A DNA stretch of 64,000 bases, taken from the NCBI RefSeq assembly GCF_011752935.1, contig NZ_VWWO01000002.1, forward strand, positions 806,001-870,000. Direction: 5' to 3'. Below are positions 32,298 through 40,410 of the stretch, in pieces; position 1 is the stretch's first letter; every line of letters starts with the position of its first letter. A program made the translations under genes and the position numbers. This stretch comes from Chitinophaga sp. Cy-1792 (GTDB lineage Bacteria; Bacteroidota; Bacteroidia; Chitinophagales; Chitinophagaceae). The notes below the pieces were generated by a model that worked only from the letters and a program-made list of their open reading frames with translations, was not told the origin of the DNA and made no database searches.

Positions 32298-32921
32298 ATG
32301 AACCAAAATAAGCCAACAATCATTCAATTATCTATTGCTGTTTTAGTTTGCGTTTTATCATTCGGATGTTTCCACACATCAGGACATTCAGGTGGTGACT
32401 GCGAAAAGTCTTTCAGGAAGGCAAATGACTTCTTTAATAAGTATTATATGACAGGGAATAGTGCACTATTAGATTCCTCCCTGCATATTATTGATGAAGA
32501 GATTCATTTCTGTTCACGGTATAAAGTTCGTATGGGAAATATGGCAATAAGAATCTTTATCCTCCAGAAAAAAGGAGAACGTGGATTGCGCTTTGTAGAC
32601 TCCTTAGACGCCAATACTTTTTCAAAGATTTACCAGAAAGATATTTACCGGGATGTCTTTATAGCCATGGATGCTGAAAAGACTGGTAATTTGGAGAAAA
32701 GAGATCTTGCATATCAACATTCACTGGATGAAATTAGTAATTATGTGACCTTACATCCGGAGAACAAGGAAGCTATTGCTGATTTGTTCTATTTGAAAAT
32801 AAAATTAGAAGATCAGGAAAAAGTAGTGAGTGAAATAAAGCGATATATGGTTAGTTCCGCTATTAAAGATAGTGTCTTCTGGGAAGGGTTGATGAATACA
32901 GTGAGAAGCATTCCCCAATAA
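32298..32921 (+). CDS. Putative lipoprotein, function unknown
   Basis: The 207-residue product begins with a charged N-terminus and a hydrophobic stretch (IIQLSIAVLVCVLSFGC) ending at Cys24, consistent with a lipoprotein signal peptide. The lipobox SFG-C is imperfect. The mature part is helical and charged, with repeat-like helices (about 40-190) that might be TPR-like: LLDSSLHIIDEEIHF, NLEKRDLAYQHSLDEI. No family is recognised. A good ribosome-binding site AGGAGAAG precedes the ATG. Two related small membrane proteins follow on the same strand 46 bases downstream, possibly as one unit. Confidence 0.65.
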   Translation: MNQNKPTIIQLSIAVLVCVLSFGCFHTSGHSGGDCEKSFRKANDFFNKYYMTGNSALLDSSLHIIDEEIHFCSRYKVRMGNMAIRIFILQKKGERGLRFVDSLDANTFSKIYQKDIYRDVFIAMDAEKTGNLEKRDLAYQHSLDEISNYVTLHPENKEAIADLFYLKIKLEDQEKVVSEIKRYMVSSAIKDSVFWEGLMNTVRSIPQ

Positions 32922-32967
32922 TATTGCCATTGATTACCTGAGCATTTGATTAAATCAATTAATCCCT

Positions 32968-33333
32968 ATGTCATATAAATGGATTTTCATTAGCACCTAT
33001 AAATATTACGCTAGATACCGTGATCGGTCGCCACGTTTTGCCGCTACGGTGGTTGTTTCCATGGGGCAGTTTTTTCTCTTTTTTTTATTGTTTGTAGCCC
33101 TGAAAAGGATAGGTTTCGATGTCTTTAGGTATATACCCAATAATTATTATGTCATTCCGGTTATGCCCATCTGGATATTGCTTGTAAACAGAATTTACAG
33201 CGAAGAAAAGATAGAAAGATTATTAGTTGAATTCAATAGTTTTCCAGACCATACCAGAAAATTTTGGGCGGTGGTAAGCGTCTGTGCATATGCCGCGCCG
33301 TTAATTTTGAGTATGCTCCTCTTAGTAAAATAG
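32968..33333 (+). CDS. Small membrane protein A (paralogue of the next gene)
   Basis: The 121-residue product begins MSYKWIFISTYKYYARYRDRSPRF, then has a hydrophobic segment (about 27-45), a second around 62-74 and a third at the C-terminus (about 100-121). No known family is recognised. The opening resembles that of the next product (MFDFMFWFLYKYFEKKNGYKSVF), and the order of segments is the same, suggesting an old tandem duplication. It may be co-transcribed with the lipoprotein upstream and its paralogue 22 bases downstream. Confidence 0.6.
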   Translation: MSYKWIFISTYKYYARYRDRSPRFAATVVVSMGQFFLFFLLFVALKRIGFDVFRYIPNNYYVIPVMPIWILLVNRIYSEEKIERLLVEFNSFPDHTRKFWAVVSVCAYAAPLILSMLLLVK

Positions 33334-33355
33334 CATTAATATTTATCTGAATCAT

Positions 33356-33754
33356 ATGTTTGATTTCATGTTTTGGTTTTTGTACAAATACTTCGAAAAG
33401 AAGAATGGATATAAATCTGTTTTTCAGCCAGCTACTTTTGTAACACTATCTGTTGGTCTTTTTATCGCATTGGGATTTGCCTTAATCAGACTTTTCACAG
33501 GCTGGTATGTTGGTTCTTTTAGCAGAGATTATGAAACAAATAAGTTATGCCTCGCTCCATTTGTGCTTGGCTTCCTTGCGGTATTATACTTTTTGTATTT
33601 TAAGCCACAGGCCGCGCGTATTCTCTTGAAATATCAGGAAAGAGAATGGAATACAACAGCTAATAAATTAGTAGTACTGGCCTTATTAATTGTACCATTA
33701 GTACTTACCATGGTAATTACAAATGTTGCCGTTCATTTGTGGCAGCGCACATAA
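33356..33754 (+). CDS. Small membrane protein B (paralogue of the preceding gene)
   Basis: The 132-residue product has three hydrophobic segments (about 28-48, 65-80, 105-125) after a basic, aromatic N-terminus of the same style as the preceding gene (FxxLYKYF). The function is unknown. It ends six bases before the stop of the convergent LacI gene, with no obvious terminator between them. Confidence 0.6.
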   Translation: MFDFMFWFLYKYFEKKNGYKSVFQPATFVTLSVGLFIALGFALIRLFTGWYVGSFSRDYETNKLCLAPFVLGFLAVLYFLYFKPQAARILLKYQEREWNTTANKLVVLALLIVPLVLTMVITNVAVHLWQRT

Positions 33755-33760
33755 GTTATT

Positions 33761-34801
33761 TTACTTCCCCTTCGCTACCGTCGATTCCCTGATTATCAAC
33801 CTCGTAGCCAGTTGCGTTGTTGGTGCTTTCTTAATACTATAATCATTTTTCACTTTTGCATTTAGCTCTTGCAGCAGCATTTCCGCTGCTGTCCGGCCTA
33901 TTTCTGCCGTGGGTTGTGCGACGGTGGTGAGTCCGGGTGATACCAGGCCGGCAGAAAAATCATTGCTGAAGCCGATGATGGCAATATCCTGCGGGATGCG
34001 TAGTCCTTTTGCTTTCACTACTTCCATGGCTGCGATAGCGGTAGGGTCGTTGATGGCAAAGAGCGCATCCGGTGGCGTTTCCAGCTCCAGGAAATGTTTC
34101 ATGTAGATTTTTACTTTTTCTATAGTAAGATCATAGGATAATACCAGGTCTGGATTATAGGGGATACCATGTTTTTTGAGTGCGTCGAGGTAGCCTTGTC
34201 TGCGGAGCCTTGAGTTTACCAGTGCATCGGGTCCTGCCAGGTGGGCAATACGTTTACGTCCAATGCCGATCAGGTGCTCTACTGCCTGGAAGGCGGCCTC
34301 ATAATCATTTACAATAACACTGGGTACGTTCATGTCTTCCGGCACGCGGTTGAAAAATACCAGCGGCACGCCTCTTCGTTGTGCCAGCGTGAAATGGTCG
34401 AAGTTCCTGGTTTCTTTGGTATGGGAAACGATAATCCCGTCTACGCGATAGGAGAGTAATAACTTCATGTTATCGACTTCTGTTTCATAAGATTCATTTT
34501 GCTGGCAGATGACCACATTATAACCTGCAGCCTGCATTACATCCTGCACACCTACAATTACACTCGGGAAGTAGGTAGACATAAACTCTGGCACCATAAT
34601 GCCTACTGTATGGGTGGTATGCTTGCTAAAGCCCAATGCCAGCGAATTCCGCTGGTACTCCATGGTGGCCGCCAATTCCATCACCGCTTTTCGTGTATGC
34701 TCCTTTACGTTGGGATGCCCTGTGAGTGCCCGCGAAACGGTCGATTTAGAGATGTTTAACTGCTTCGCGATGTCGATAATAGTCGTGTATTTCGATTTCA
34801 T
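33761..34801 (-). CDS. LacI-family transcriptional regulator of the polysaccharide locus
   Basis: The 346-residue product has the LacI helix-turn-helix at residues 6-27 (TTIIDIAKQLNISKSTVSRAL) and a periplasmic-binding-protein-like sugar sensor (VGIMVPEFMSTYFPSVIVGVQDV ... AIIGFSNDFSAGLVSPGLTTV). The open frame runs back to 34876, but the ATG at 34801 gives the normal N-terminus. A promoter lies at 34828-34857, and a palindromic operator covers its -33 box and spacer, pointing to autoregulation. It is divergent from susC, whose region carries two further copies of the same palindrome, so it very likely controls the whole locus. The inducing sugar is unknown. Confidence 0.93.
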   Translation of the reverse strand: MKSKYTTIIDIAKQLNISKSTVSRALTGHPNVKEHTRKAVMELAATMEYQRNSLALGFSKHTTHTVGIMVPEFMSTYFPSVIVGVQDVMQAAGYNVVICQQNESYETEVDNMKLLLSYRVDGIIVSHTKETRNFDHFTLAQRRGVPLVFFNRVPEDMNVPSVIVNDYEAAFQAVEHLIGIGRKRIAHLAGPDALVNSRLRRQGYLDALKKHGIPYNPDLVLSYDLTIEKVKIYMKHFLELETPPDALFAINDPTAIAAMEVVKAKGLRIPQDIAIIGFSNDFSAGLVSPGLTTVAQPTAEIGRTAAEMLLQELNAKVKNDYSIKKAPTTQLATRLIIRESTVAKGK

Positions 34802-34827
34802 ACGTGGATATTTAAGGCTTTCTATTC

Positions 34828-34857
34828 CAAAAATAATCATTTGGGAACTATCCCAAA
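34828..34857 (-). promoter_or_regulatory. Promoter of the LacI-type gene
   Basis: On the minus strand TTTG (34854-34857), 18 bases, TATTTTTG (34828-34835). The spacer and -33 box coincide with operator 1. Confidence 0.65.
34840..34857. promoter_or_regulatory. Operator 1 (LacI-type palindrome)
   Basis: TTTGGGA-ACTA-TCCCAAA. Read on the minus strand its core is TGGGATAGTTCCCA. It covers the lacI-type -33 box and spacer. Its centre is 20 bp from operator 2. Confidence 0.75.
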
Positions 34858-34860
34858 AAA

Positions 34861-34876
34861 ATGGGACTGTTCCCAT
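34861..34876. promoter_or_regulatory. Operator 2 (LacI-type palindrome)
   Basis: ATGGGA-CTGT-TCCCAT, core TGGGACTGTTCCCA. It is centred two helical turns from operator 1, so two dimers could bind on the same face of the DNA. Confidence 0.75.
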
Positions 34877-35076
34877 GAAAAATATTTCCCAAAATATTTT
34901 GCGCGCTCAGATTCTTTAACAAAATTGGGATCGATTTATTCCATGTTTATCGTTCACAGACGGCTGGTGCATCACCTGTCTGCCAACAACCAAAAACAGA
35001 TCGCAGGACATTAAAACAAGCAGTGTTGCGTACACTGTTAGTCAATCTATCCCGACAAACACCAAGATCCACAGTT

Positions 35077-38000
35077 ATGAATAAACGATTCATTCAATTA
35101 CTGGGAATGTTCCCAATTCTCCTTGTCCCAATGCTGGCCTTCGGCCAGCAGCTGACGGTGAAAGGTAAGGTAACCGGCGCTGAAAGCGGAGAAACGCTGC
35201 CGGGAGTAACCGTCAGAGTAAAAGGGGGCGCCGAAGGGGCTGTAACCGGTGTAGATGGCAGGTATTCACTAACGACCAGTCATGCCAATGCCATCCTCGT
35301 ATTCACCTTTACCGGCTATACGACGCAGGAAATACCTGTAAACAATCGTAATGTAGTTGATGTAGTATTGCAGACAACCAACAAAGACCTGGACGAAGTA
35401 GTGGTGGTAGGTTACGGCACCCAGCAAAAAGCCGCTGTAGCCGGTGCCATCACCTCCGTGAAAACAGCGGACCTGAAACAGACACCTATTTCCAACGTAG
35501 TACAAGGCCTCCAGGGGCGTGTATCCGGTGTGCAGATCACACAAAACTCAGCAGCACCAGGTGGCAGCATCAGCATGCGTATCCGTGGTGTAAACTCCAT
35601 CAACGGTACTTCTGAACCACTGTACGTAGTAGATGGTGTGCAGCTATCCAACTCCGGGGGCGTAAATGACATCAGCTCCCTTTCTATTATCAATCCAAAC
35701 GATATTGAATCTGTATCTGTACTGAAAGATGCTTCTGCTACAGCTATCTATGGTGCCCGTGGCGCCAACGGCGTTGTACTCATCACCACCAAACGCGGGA
35801 AGGCCGGCAAAACCATCGTGAGCTATGATGGCTATTACGGTGTACAAAGCGTTACCAGGCGTATGGATATGATGAATGCATCTCAATTTGCAGCGCTGGA
35901 AAATGAAGTCTATAAAACTACTGTATACGCTAATCCTGAAACGTTGGGACAGGGCGTCAACTGGCAGGACATGATCTTCCGCGATGCACCCATGCAAAAT
36001 CACCAGGTGACAGTAAGCGGAGGAAATGAGAAGACCCAGTTTGCGCTCTCCGGCAATTACTTTAAACAGGATGGTATCGTTATCAGCTCTGATTTCACCC
36101 GCTACTCCTTCCGCCTCAACTTCGACCATCGGGTGAGCAATGCAGTGAAAGTAGGCGCCAGCGTGCTTACCAGCTATGTAGTCAATAACAGTATACCTAC
36201 CGGTTCTTCCAGTATTGATGCAGGCGCTGTTACGGCCAGCATCATCGGAGCTGCCATGGGCGCACCTCCTACATTGAAAGCCTACGACGATAACGGTGCC
36301 ATTCTGCCCTTCGGCGACCAGATGAACGGACGCTACCGGGAAGTGGTAAATCCGGTGGGCTTATCAAAAATTCTGAACAGAGATAAAATCAATCGCACGA
36401 TAGGAAGTTTGTATGCAGAAATCACTCCGCTGAAAGGATTGACCTACCGCGCCAACTTCAACCCGATTATTTCCTCTTCATTAAATGACTATTATTCTCC
36501 CCGTTCTATTATGAATAGCGGCGACCTGGCCGGCGGTGGAGGTTCTGCGGCGAAGAACAATGGTAATAACATTGTACTGCTGCTGGAGAACGTACTGACC
36601 TATGAAACACGATTTGGTAAACAACATTCGTTAAAGGCTACTGGTGTGTATGCTACGCAATCCAATAATGCCAATTCAAACAGCATCAATGCCAGCAAAT
36701 TTCCGAATGATGCCACTGCGAACGAGGCGGTACAACTGGCCACCGTTCGCACCGTGTCCAGCAGCCGCTCCAAAGACAGGCTCGATTCCTACATGGGCCG
36801 CATCAACTACGGCTTCCGTGATAAATATCTCCTGGATCTGATTGCCCGCGTTGATGGTTCTACGAAGTTTGGTGAAAACAATAAATATGGTTTCTTCCCC
36901 GCAGCAGCCGTGGCTTGGCGTGCTTCTGAAGAACAATTTGTAAAAGATATTACAGCCATCAGCAACCTGAAGTTCCGATTCAGTTACGGCGTTACCGGCA
37001 ATGCAGGCGCCATCGATGCCTATAAGTCGCTTTCATTACAGGCAGCCAATGGTCAATATTATTTTGATCATGCTCCTGTTACCGGTATTAGTCCAACAGG
37101 GATTGCGAATAAAGACCTCAAGTGGGAACGCTCTGTACAGGCCGATTTTGGCTTCGATCTGGGCCTACTGCAAGACCGGCTGAATATTACAGCTGATATC
37201 TACCGGAAAAAAACCAATGACCTGCTTTTTGTAAAAGAGTTGCCGGGTTCTTCTGGTTATACTACCGTGACAGGCAACTTCGCCAGTATGGAAAACAGAG
37301 GTATCGAGATTGCGGCAGATGCCATCGTGGTAGACCGTGCGGTGAAATGGTCTGTAGCCGGTAACATCTCTTTTAACCGCAATAAACTGCTGAGTCTTGC
37401 AGGCGGACTCAATGAATACGCTGTTAGCAACTACCAGGTGATGCAGATCGGACAACCATTAGGGCTCTTTAAGACATATGTTTTTGATGGTGTTTATCAA
37501 ACAGGAGAAACCGTGCTGGATGGCTCTGGTAGCCGTACCGGAGGAATGAAGGTGAAAGACCTGAATGGCGATAAGGTTATCAGTGCAGATGATCAGAAAG
37601 TTGTGGGAAATGCCAATCCTGATTTTATTTATGGTTTCTCCACTAACCTGAGTTATAAGCAGTTTGATTTCAGCGCTTTCTTCGCCGGAACGCAGGGTAA
37701 TAAAGTCTATAACCTTGCCCGCTATTCTTTCGAGAATCCGTTGGGTAGCAGAAATATGTATGCAGCACTGGTAAACCGCTGGTCGCCGACGAACCCTTCC
37801 AATGAGTACGTGAGCGGCTTCCAGGGCGGACGTTTACCACTTACGGACCGCTTTATGGAAGATGGTTCTTTCCTGCGTTGTAAAAATATCACCCTGGGTT
37901 ATCGGGTGCCAAAGATAAAAGGTATTTCTTCTGCAAGAGTATATGTCAGCGCCAATAACCTCTTCACGGTTACAAAGTATACCGGCTTTGATCCGGAAGT

Positions 38001-38097
38001 AAACACCTTCGGTAATTCGAACAAGCAGATAGGGGTGGATAACCTGGTATATCCTACCGCACGCTCGTTCCTCCTGGGTTTACAGGTGGGGTTCTGA
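35077..38097 (+). CDS. SusC/RagA-family TonB-dependent outer-membrane transporter
   Basis: This 1006-residue protein imports oligosaccharides through the outer membrane together with its SusD partner. It has a signal peptide (to about residue 24, LAFGQQ), a carboxypeptidase-regulatory-like domain (LTVKGKVTGAESGETLPGVTV), a TonB box region (LDEVVVVGYGTQ), the plug signature QGLQGRVSGVQITQNSAAPGG and SMRIRGVNSINGTSEPLYVVDG, and a long barrel ending in LLGLQVGF. The frame opens at 35023, but the ATG at 35077 begins the signal peptide. It is the first gene of the locus, with susD 25 bases downstream, and operator 3 lies in its early codons. No anti-sigma-linked STN domain is visible, consistent with LacI control. 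Confidence 0.95.
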   Translation: MNKRFIQLLGMFPILLVPMLAFGQQLTVKGKVTGAESGETLPGVTVRVKGGAEGAVTGVDGRYSLTTSHANAILVFTFTGYTTQEIPVNNRNVVDVVLQTTNKDLDEVVVVGYGTQQKAAVAGAITSVKTADLKQTPISNVVQGLQGRVSGVQITQNSAAPGGSISMRIRGVNSINGTSEPLYVVDGVQLSNSGGVNDISSLSIINPNDIESVSVLKDASATAIYGARGANGVVLITTKRGKAGKTIVSYDGYYGVQSVTRRMDMMNASQFAALENEVYKTTVYANPETLGQGVNWQDMIFRDAPMQNHQVTVSGGNEKTQFALSGNYFKQDGIVISSDFTRYSFRLNFDHRVSNAVKVGASVLTSYVVNNSIPTGSSSIDAGAVTASIIGAAMGAPPTLKAYDDNGAILPFGDQMNGRYREVVNPVGLSKILNRDKINRTIGSLYAEITPLKGLTYRANFNPIISSSLNDYYSPRSIMNSGDLAGGGGSAAKNNGNNIVLLLENVLTYETRFGKQHSLKATGVYATQSNNANSNSINASKFPNDATANEAVQLATVRTVSSSRSKDRLDSYMGRINYGFRDKYLLDLIARVDGSTKFGENNKYGFFPAAAVAWRASEEQFVKDITAISNLKFRFSYGVTGNAGAIDAYKSLSLQAANGQYYFDHAPVTGISPTGIANKDLKWERSVQADFGFDLGLLQDRLNITADIYRKKTNDLLFVKELPGSSGYTTVTGNFASMENRGIEIAADAIVVDRAVKWSVAGNISFNRNKLLSLAGGLNEYAVSNYQVMQIGQPLGLFKTYVFDGVYQTGETVLDGSGSRTGGMKVKDLNGDKVISADDQKVVGNANPDFIYGFSTNLSYKQFDFSAFFAGTQGNKVYNLARYSFENPLGSRNMYAALVNRWSPTNPSNEYVSGFQGGRLPLTDRFMEDGSFLRCKNITLGYRVPKIKGISSARVYVSANNLFTVTKYTGFDPEVNTFGNSNKQIGVDNLVYPTARSFLLGLQVGF
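35102..35115. promoter_or_regulatory. Operator 3 inside the susC coding sequence
   Basis: TGGGAATGTTCCCA matches the core of operators 1 and 2 and lies at codons 9-13 of susC, in the signal-peptide region. Its centre is 240 bp from operator 2, a distance suited to repression by looping. Confidence 0.65.
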
Positions 38098-38122
38098 TGT
38101 TTCATTATTTAAACTAATTAGC

Positions 38123-39619
38123 ATGAAAAGTATACTCAAATATAGTTTTGCAGGTTTGCTGGCATGGTCCTGTTATTCCTGCAGCAAACTGGAAGAGACA
38201 CCTTATTCTTCTATCTATACAGAAAATTTCTATAAGACATCAGAGGATGCAGAAGCCGGACTGGCAGCGGTATACAGCAAACTTGCAGATTTGTATGCAG
38301 GTCCTTCACCATTGCTGGTAGCTGATTTTAGTGCAGACCAGATATATCCCCGTCCTGTAGTGGGACGAGATACCTATACGCTGTTTAGCTTTGATCCGCA
38401 ATACAGTGCCGTAGTGAGTTTTAGTCGTACGAACGAATGTCCGATCGATATCTGGAATAACAGTTACTCCGGTATTGAAAACGCTAACTGGATATTGCAA
38501 AAAGTGCCTGCCACCGTGATGGCCAATACCACGCGCAAGCAGCAGATCCTGGGGGAAGCCTATTTTCTCCGCGCCTTCTTTCACTGGATGCTGACCAAAA
38601 CCTTCGGTGATGTGGTGATTCGTACCAAGGCGAGTCAGACGCTTACGGACGCCTATATGCCTAAGAGTCCGCAGGCGGATGTATATAAGCAGATCTTCTC
38701 TGACCTGGATTCTGCCGAATTATACCTGCCTGATTATTCGAATACACTGGTGAAAGGTCGTCCGTGTAAGCAGGCGGTGCAGGCGCTGCATGCGAAGGCA
38801 GCATTATATGCAGCCAATTACCAGCTGGCGTTGCAGCAGGCGGAAAAGGTAATTACAGCAGGCAGCGGCACTGGTTTGATGGATAATTACGCAGATGTTT
38901 TTGATGTGGCAAAGGAAGATGTGGCAAGGAAGGAAAATCTCTGGGCCTTTGAATCAGAATCTGTGGCGGGGGGCCGTACCAGCCAGATTATGAGCCTTTA
39001 CGGCCCTGCAAACAGTACAGCGCCTGCCTACGGTAATTCTTCCTATGGTTCTGCATTTGTGTTTATGTCTTTTTATATGTCTTTTGACCCGAAGGATAAA
39101 CGACGTGCATTAATGGATACCACCTATACGAATAAGCAGGGTGTAAAGGTGCCGCAGGCCTCTATTACGCCTATTACCACCAAAGGTGTACTGATGAGAA
39201 AGTATGCAGATCCGAATTCTATCGGCAACGCGCATGCTTCCAATATTCCACTGTTGCGTGTGGCAGATGTATACCTGGTAGCGGCAGAAGCGGAAGCCAG
39301 ACAAAATGGTGCTACCGGTAAGGCCTATACGTACATCAATGCCATCAGGACCCGTGCAGGCCTTGATCCGCTGGCAACCGGGCTTGATAAAGACGCTTTT
39401 ATTGCTGCCGTACTACAGGAACGCAGCTGGGAGCTGTTTGGCGAAGGAGACCGCTGGTACGATCTTTCCCGCACAGATACCTACATGCAGGTAGTGCCCA
39501 AAGCTGTTAATGATGTGTTTCCGGCAAGAGTACCACAGAAAAGAAATAAATATTTTCCGATTCCTCAATCAGAAGTAAATGCCAACAACTTATTGCAGCA
39601 GAATCCTGATTGGAAGTAG
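38123..39619 (+). CDS. SusD/RagB-family glycan-binding lipoprotein
   Basis: The 498-residue product is the surface lid of the SusCD importer. The signal peptide MKSILKYSFAGLLAWSCYSC offers Cys17 or Cys20 for lipidation. Family marks are SIYTENFYKTSEDAEAGLAAVYSKL, EAYFLRAFFHWMLTKTFGDVVI, DLDSAELYLP, VADVYLVAAEAEARQNG and AINAIRTRAGLDPL-like near the C-terminus, with ERSWELFGEGDRWYDLSRT and the closing FPIPQSEVNANNLLQQNPDW. It directly follows susC. Glycan specificity cannot be read from sequence. Confidence 0.95.
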   Translation: MKSILKYSFAGLLAWSCYSCSKLEETPYSSIYTENFYKTSEDAEAGLAAVYSKLADLYAGPSPLLVADFSADQIYPRPVVGRDTYTLFSFDPQYSAVVSFSRTNECPIDIWNNSYSGIENANWILQKVPATVMANTTRKQQILGEAYFLRAFFHWMLTKTFGDVVIRTKASQTLTDAYMPKSPQADVYKQIFSDLDSAELYLPDYSNTLVKGRPCKQAVQALHAKAALYAANYQLALQQAEKVITAGSGTGLMDNYADVFDVAKEDVARKENLWAFESESVAGGRTSQIMSLYGPANSTAPAYGNSSYGSAFVFMSFYMSFDPKDKRRALMDTTYTNKQGVKVPQASITPITTKGVLMRKYADPNSIGNAHASNIPLLRVADVYLVAAEAEARQNGATGKAYTYINAIRTRAGLDPLATGLDKDAFIAAVLQERSWELFGEGDRWYDLSRTDTYMQVVPKAVNDVFPARVPQKRNKYFPIPQSEVNANNLLQQNPDWK

Positions 39620-39620
39620 T

Positions 39621-40403
39621 ATGATGGTTTTGTTAAACGTCCTGTCACTAACGTCATCGGCACAACGTAGTATTTTTCTGGCCGCAGGACAGAGTAATGC
39701 AGTGGGAAAAGGGGATAGCAGCAGGTCTGTTCATCCTGCTGCGGGTGTAGCTGTTGAATACAGATGGAAAAGCAATACACTGGAGCCGCTGCATGATCCG
39801 GTGGGAGAGGATGACGGACATTTTCAGGTGGCGGGTACCGGTAGTATGTGGCCGGCCTTTGCCGCGGCATATCATCAGCGTACCCGCGATACCGTTATCA
39901 TTGTGCCGGCGGCCAGAGGAGGTGCTTCCTGCCACGAAAAGGCCCGGTTAGGCGATATGGATACCTGGGATACTTCCGGTAATCTTTTTACAGCAGCTGT
40001 AGCCAAAATAAAGGCTGCGGCTGCCCTTTCAAAGGGAGTATTAAAAGGTATCATCTGGTTACAGGGGGAGAGAGATGCCAATGCCATCAACAGCGGAGGA
40101 TTGCAACCTGCTGAATACAAAACGGCACTAAGCAATCTGATACTGCGTTTCAGAAAAGAACTGGGGGATGCATTACCTTTCTATATCGTGAAAACCGGTA
40201 ACTACAAAGGGCATCCGGTAACAGGCTTCGATACGGTAAGGAAAATACAGGAAGACCTTGCGGAAACTATGCCCAATGTATTCATTGTATACCGCGATGC
40301 ACCTTTGTTTGAAGCAAAGGGCCGGATGACAGATGAGATACATTATAACCAAAACGGATTAAACCACATTGGCGCTACTGTAGCTCGCGCCATAAAAAAA
40401 TAA
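39621..40403 (+). CDS. Secreted carbohydrate acetylesterase (SASA/CE6-type)
   Basis: The 260-residue product has a short signal peptide (MMVLLNVLSLTSSAQ) and the SGNH-type esterase blocks of the SASA family: GQSN at residues 23-26, with nucleophile Ser25, GIIWLQGERDA in the middle, and DEIHYNQNGL near the end, with Asp and His for catalysis. It would remove O-acetyl groups from a sugar or oligosaccharide. The frame runs upstream to 39579 inside susD, but the ATG at 39621, one base after the susD stop, gives the signal peptide and is preferred. Likely to deacetylate the glycan imported by SusCD. Confidence 0.85.
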   Translation: MMVLLNVLSLTSSAQRSIFLAAGQSNAVGKGDSSRSVHPAAGVAVEYRWKSNTLEPLHDPVGEDDGHFQVAGTGSMWPAFAAAYHQRTRDTVIIVPAARGGASCHEKARLGDMDTWDTSGNLFTAAVAKIKAAAALSKGVLKGIIWLQGERDANAINSGGLQPAEYKTALSNLILRFRKELGDALPFYIVKTGNYKGHPVTGFDTVRKIQEDLAETMPNVFIVYRDAPLFEAKGRMTDEIHYNQNGLNHIGATVARAIKK

Positions 40404-40410
40404 ATCAGGG

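Noticed and set aside
23087..33754. CRISPR array or transposon in the accessory region
   Set aside because: No regularly spaced repeats, transposase genes or terminal inverted repeats with target duplications were seen.
38123..39619. ECF sigma/anti-sigma control of the SusCD pair
   Set aside because: No sigma or anti-sigma gene is near and SusC lacks a visible STN domain; LacI control with operators is better supported.
39579..39620. Start of the acetylesterase inside susD
   Set aside because: The ATG at 39621 gives a signal peptide and normal spacing after the susD stop.
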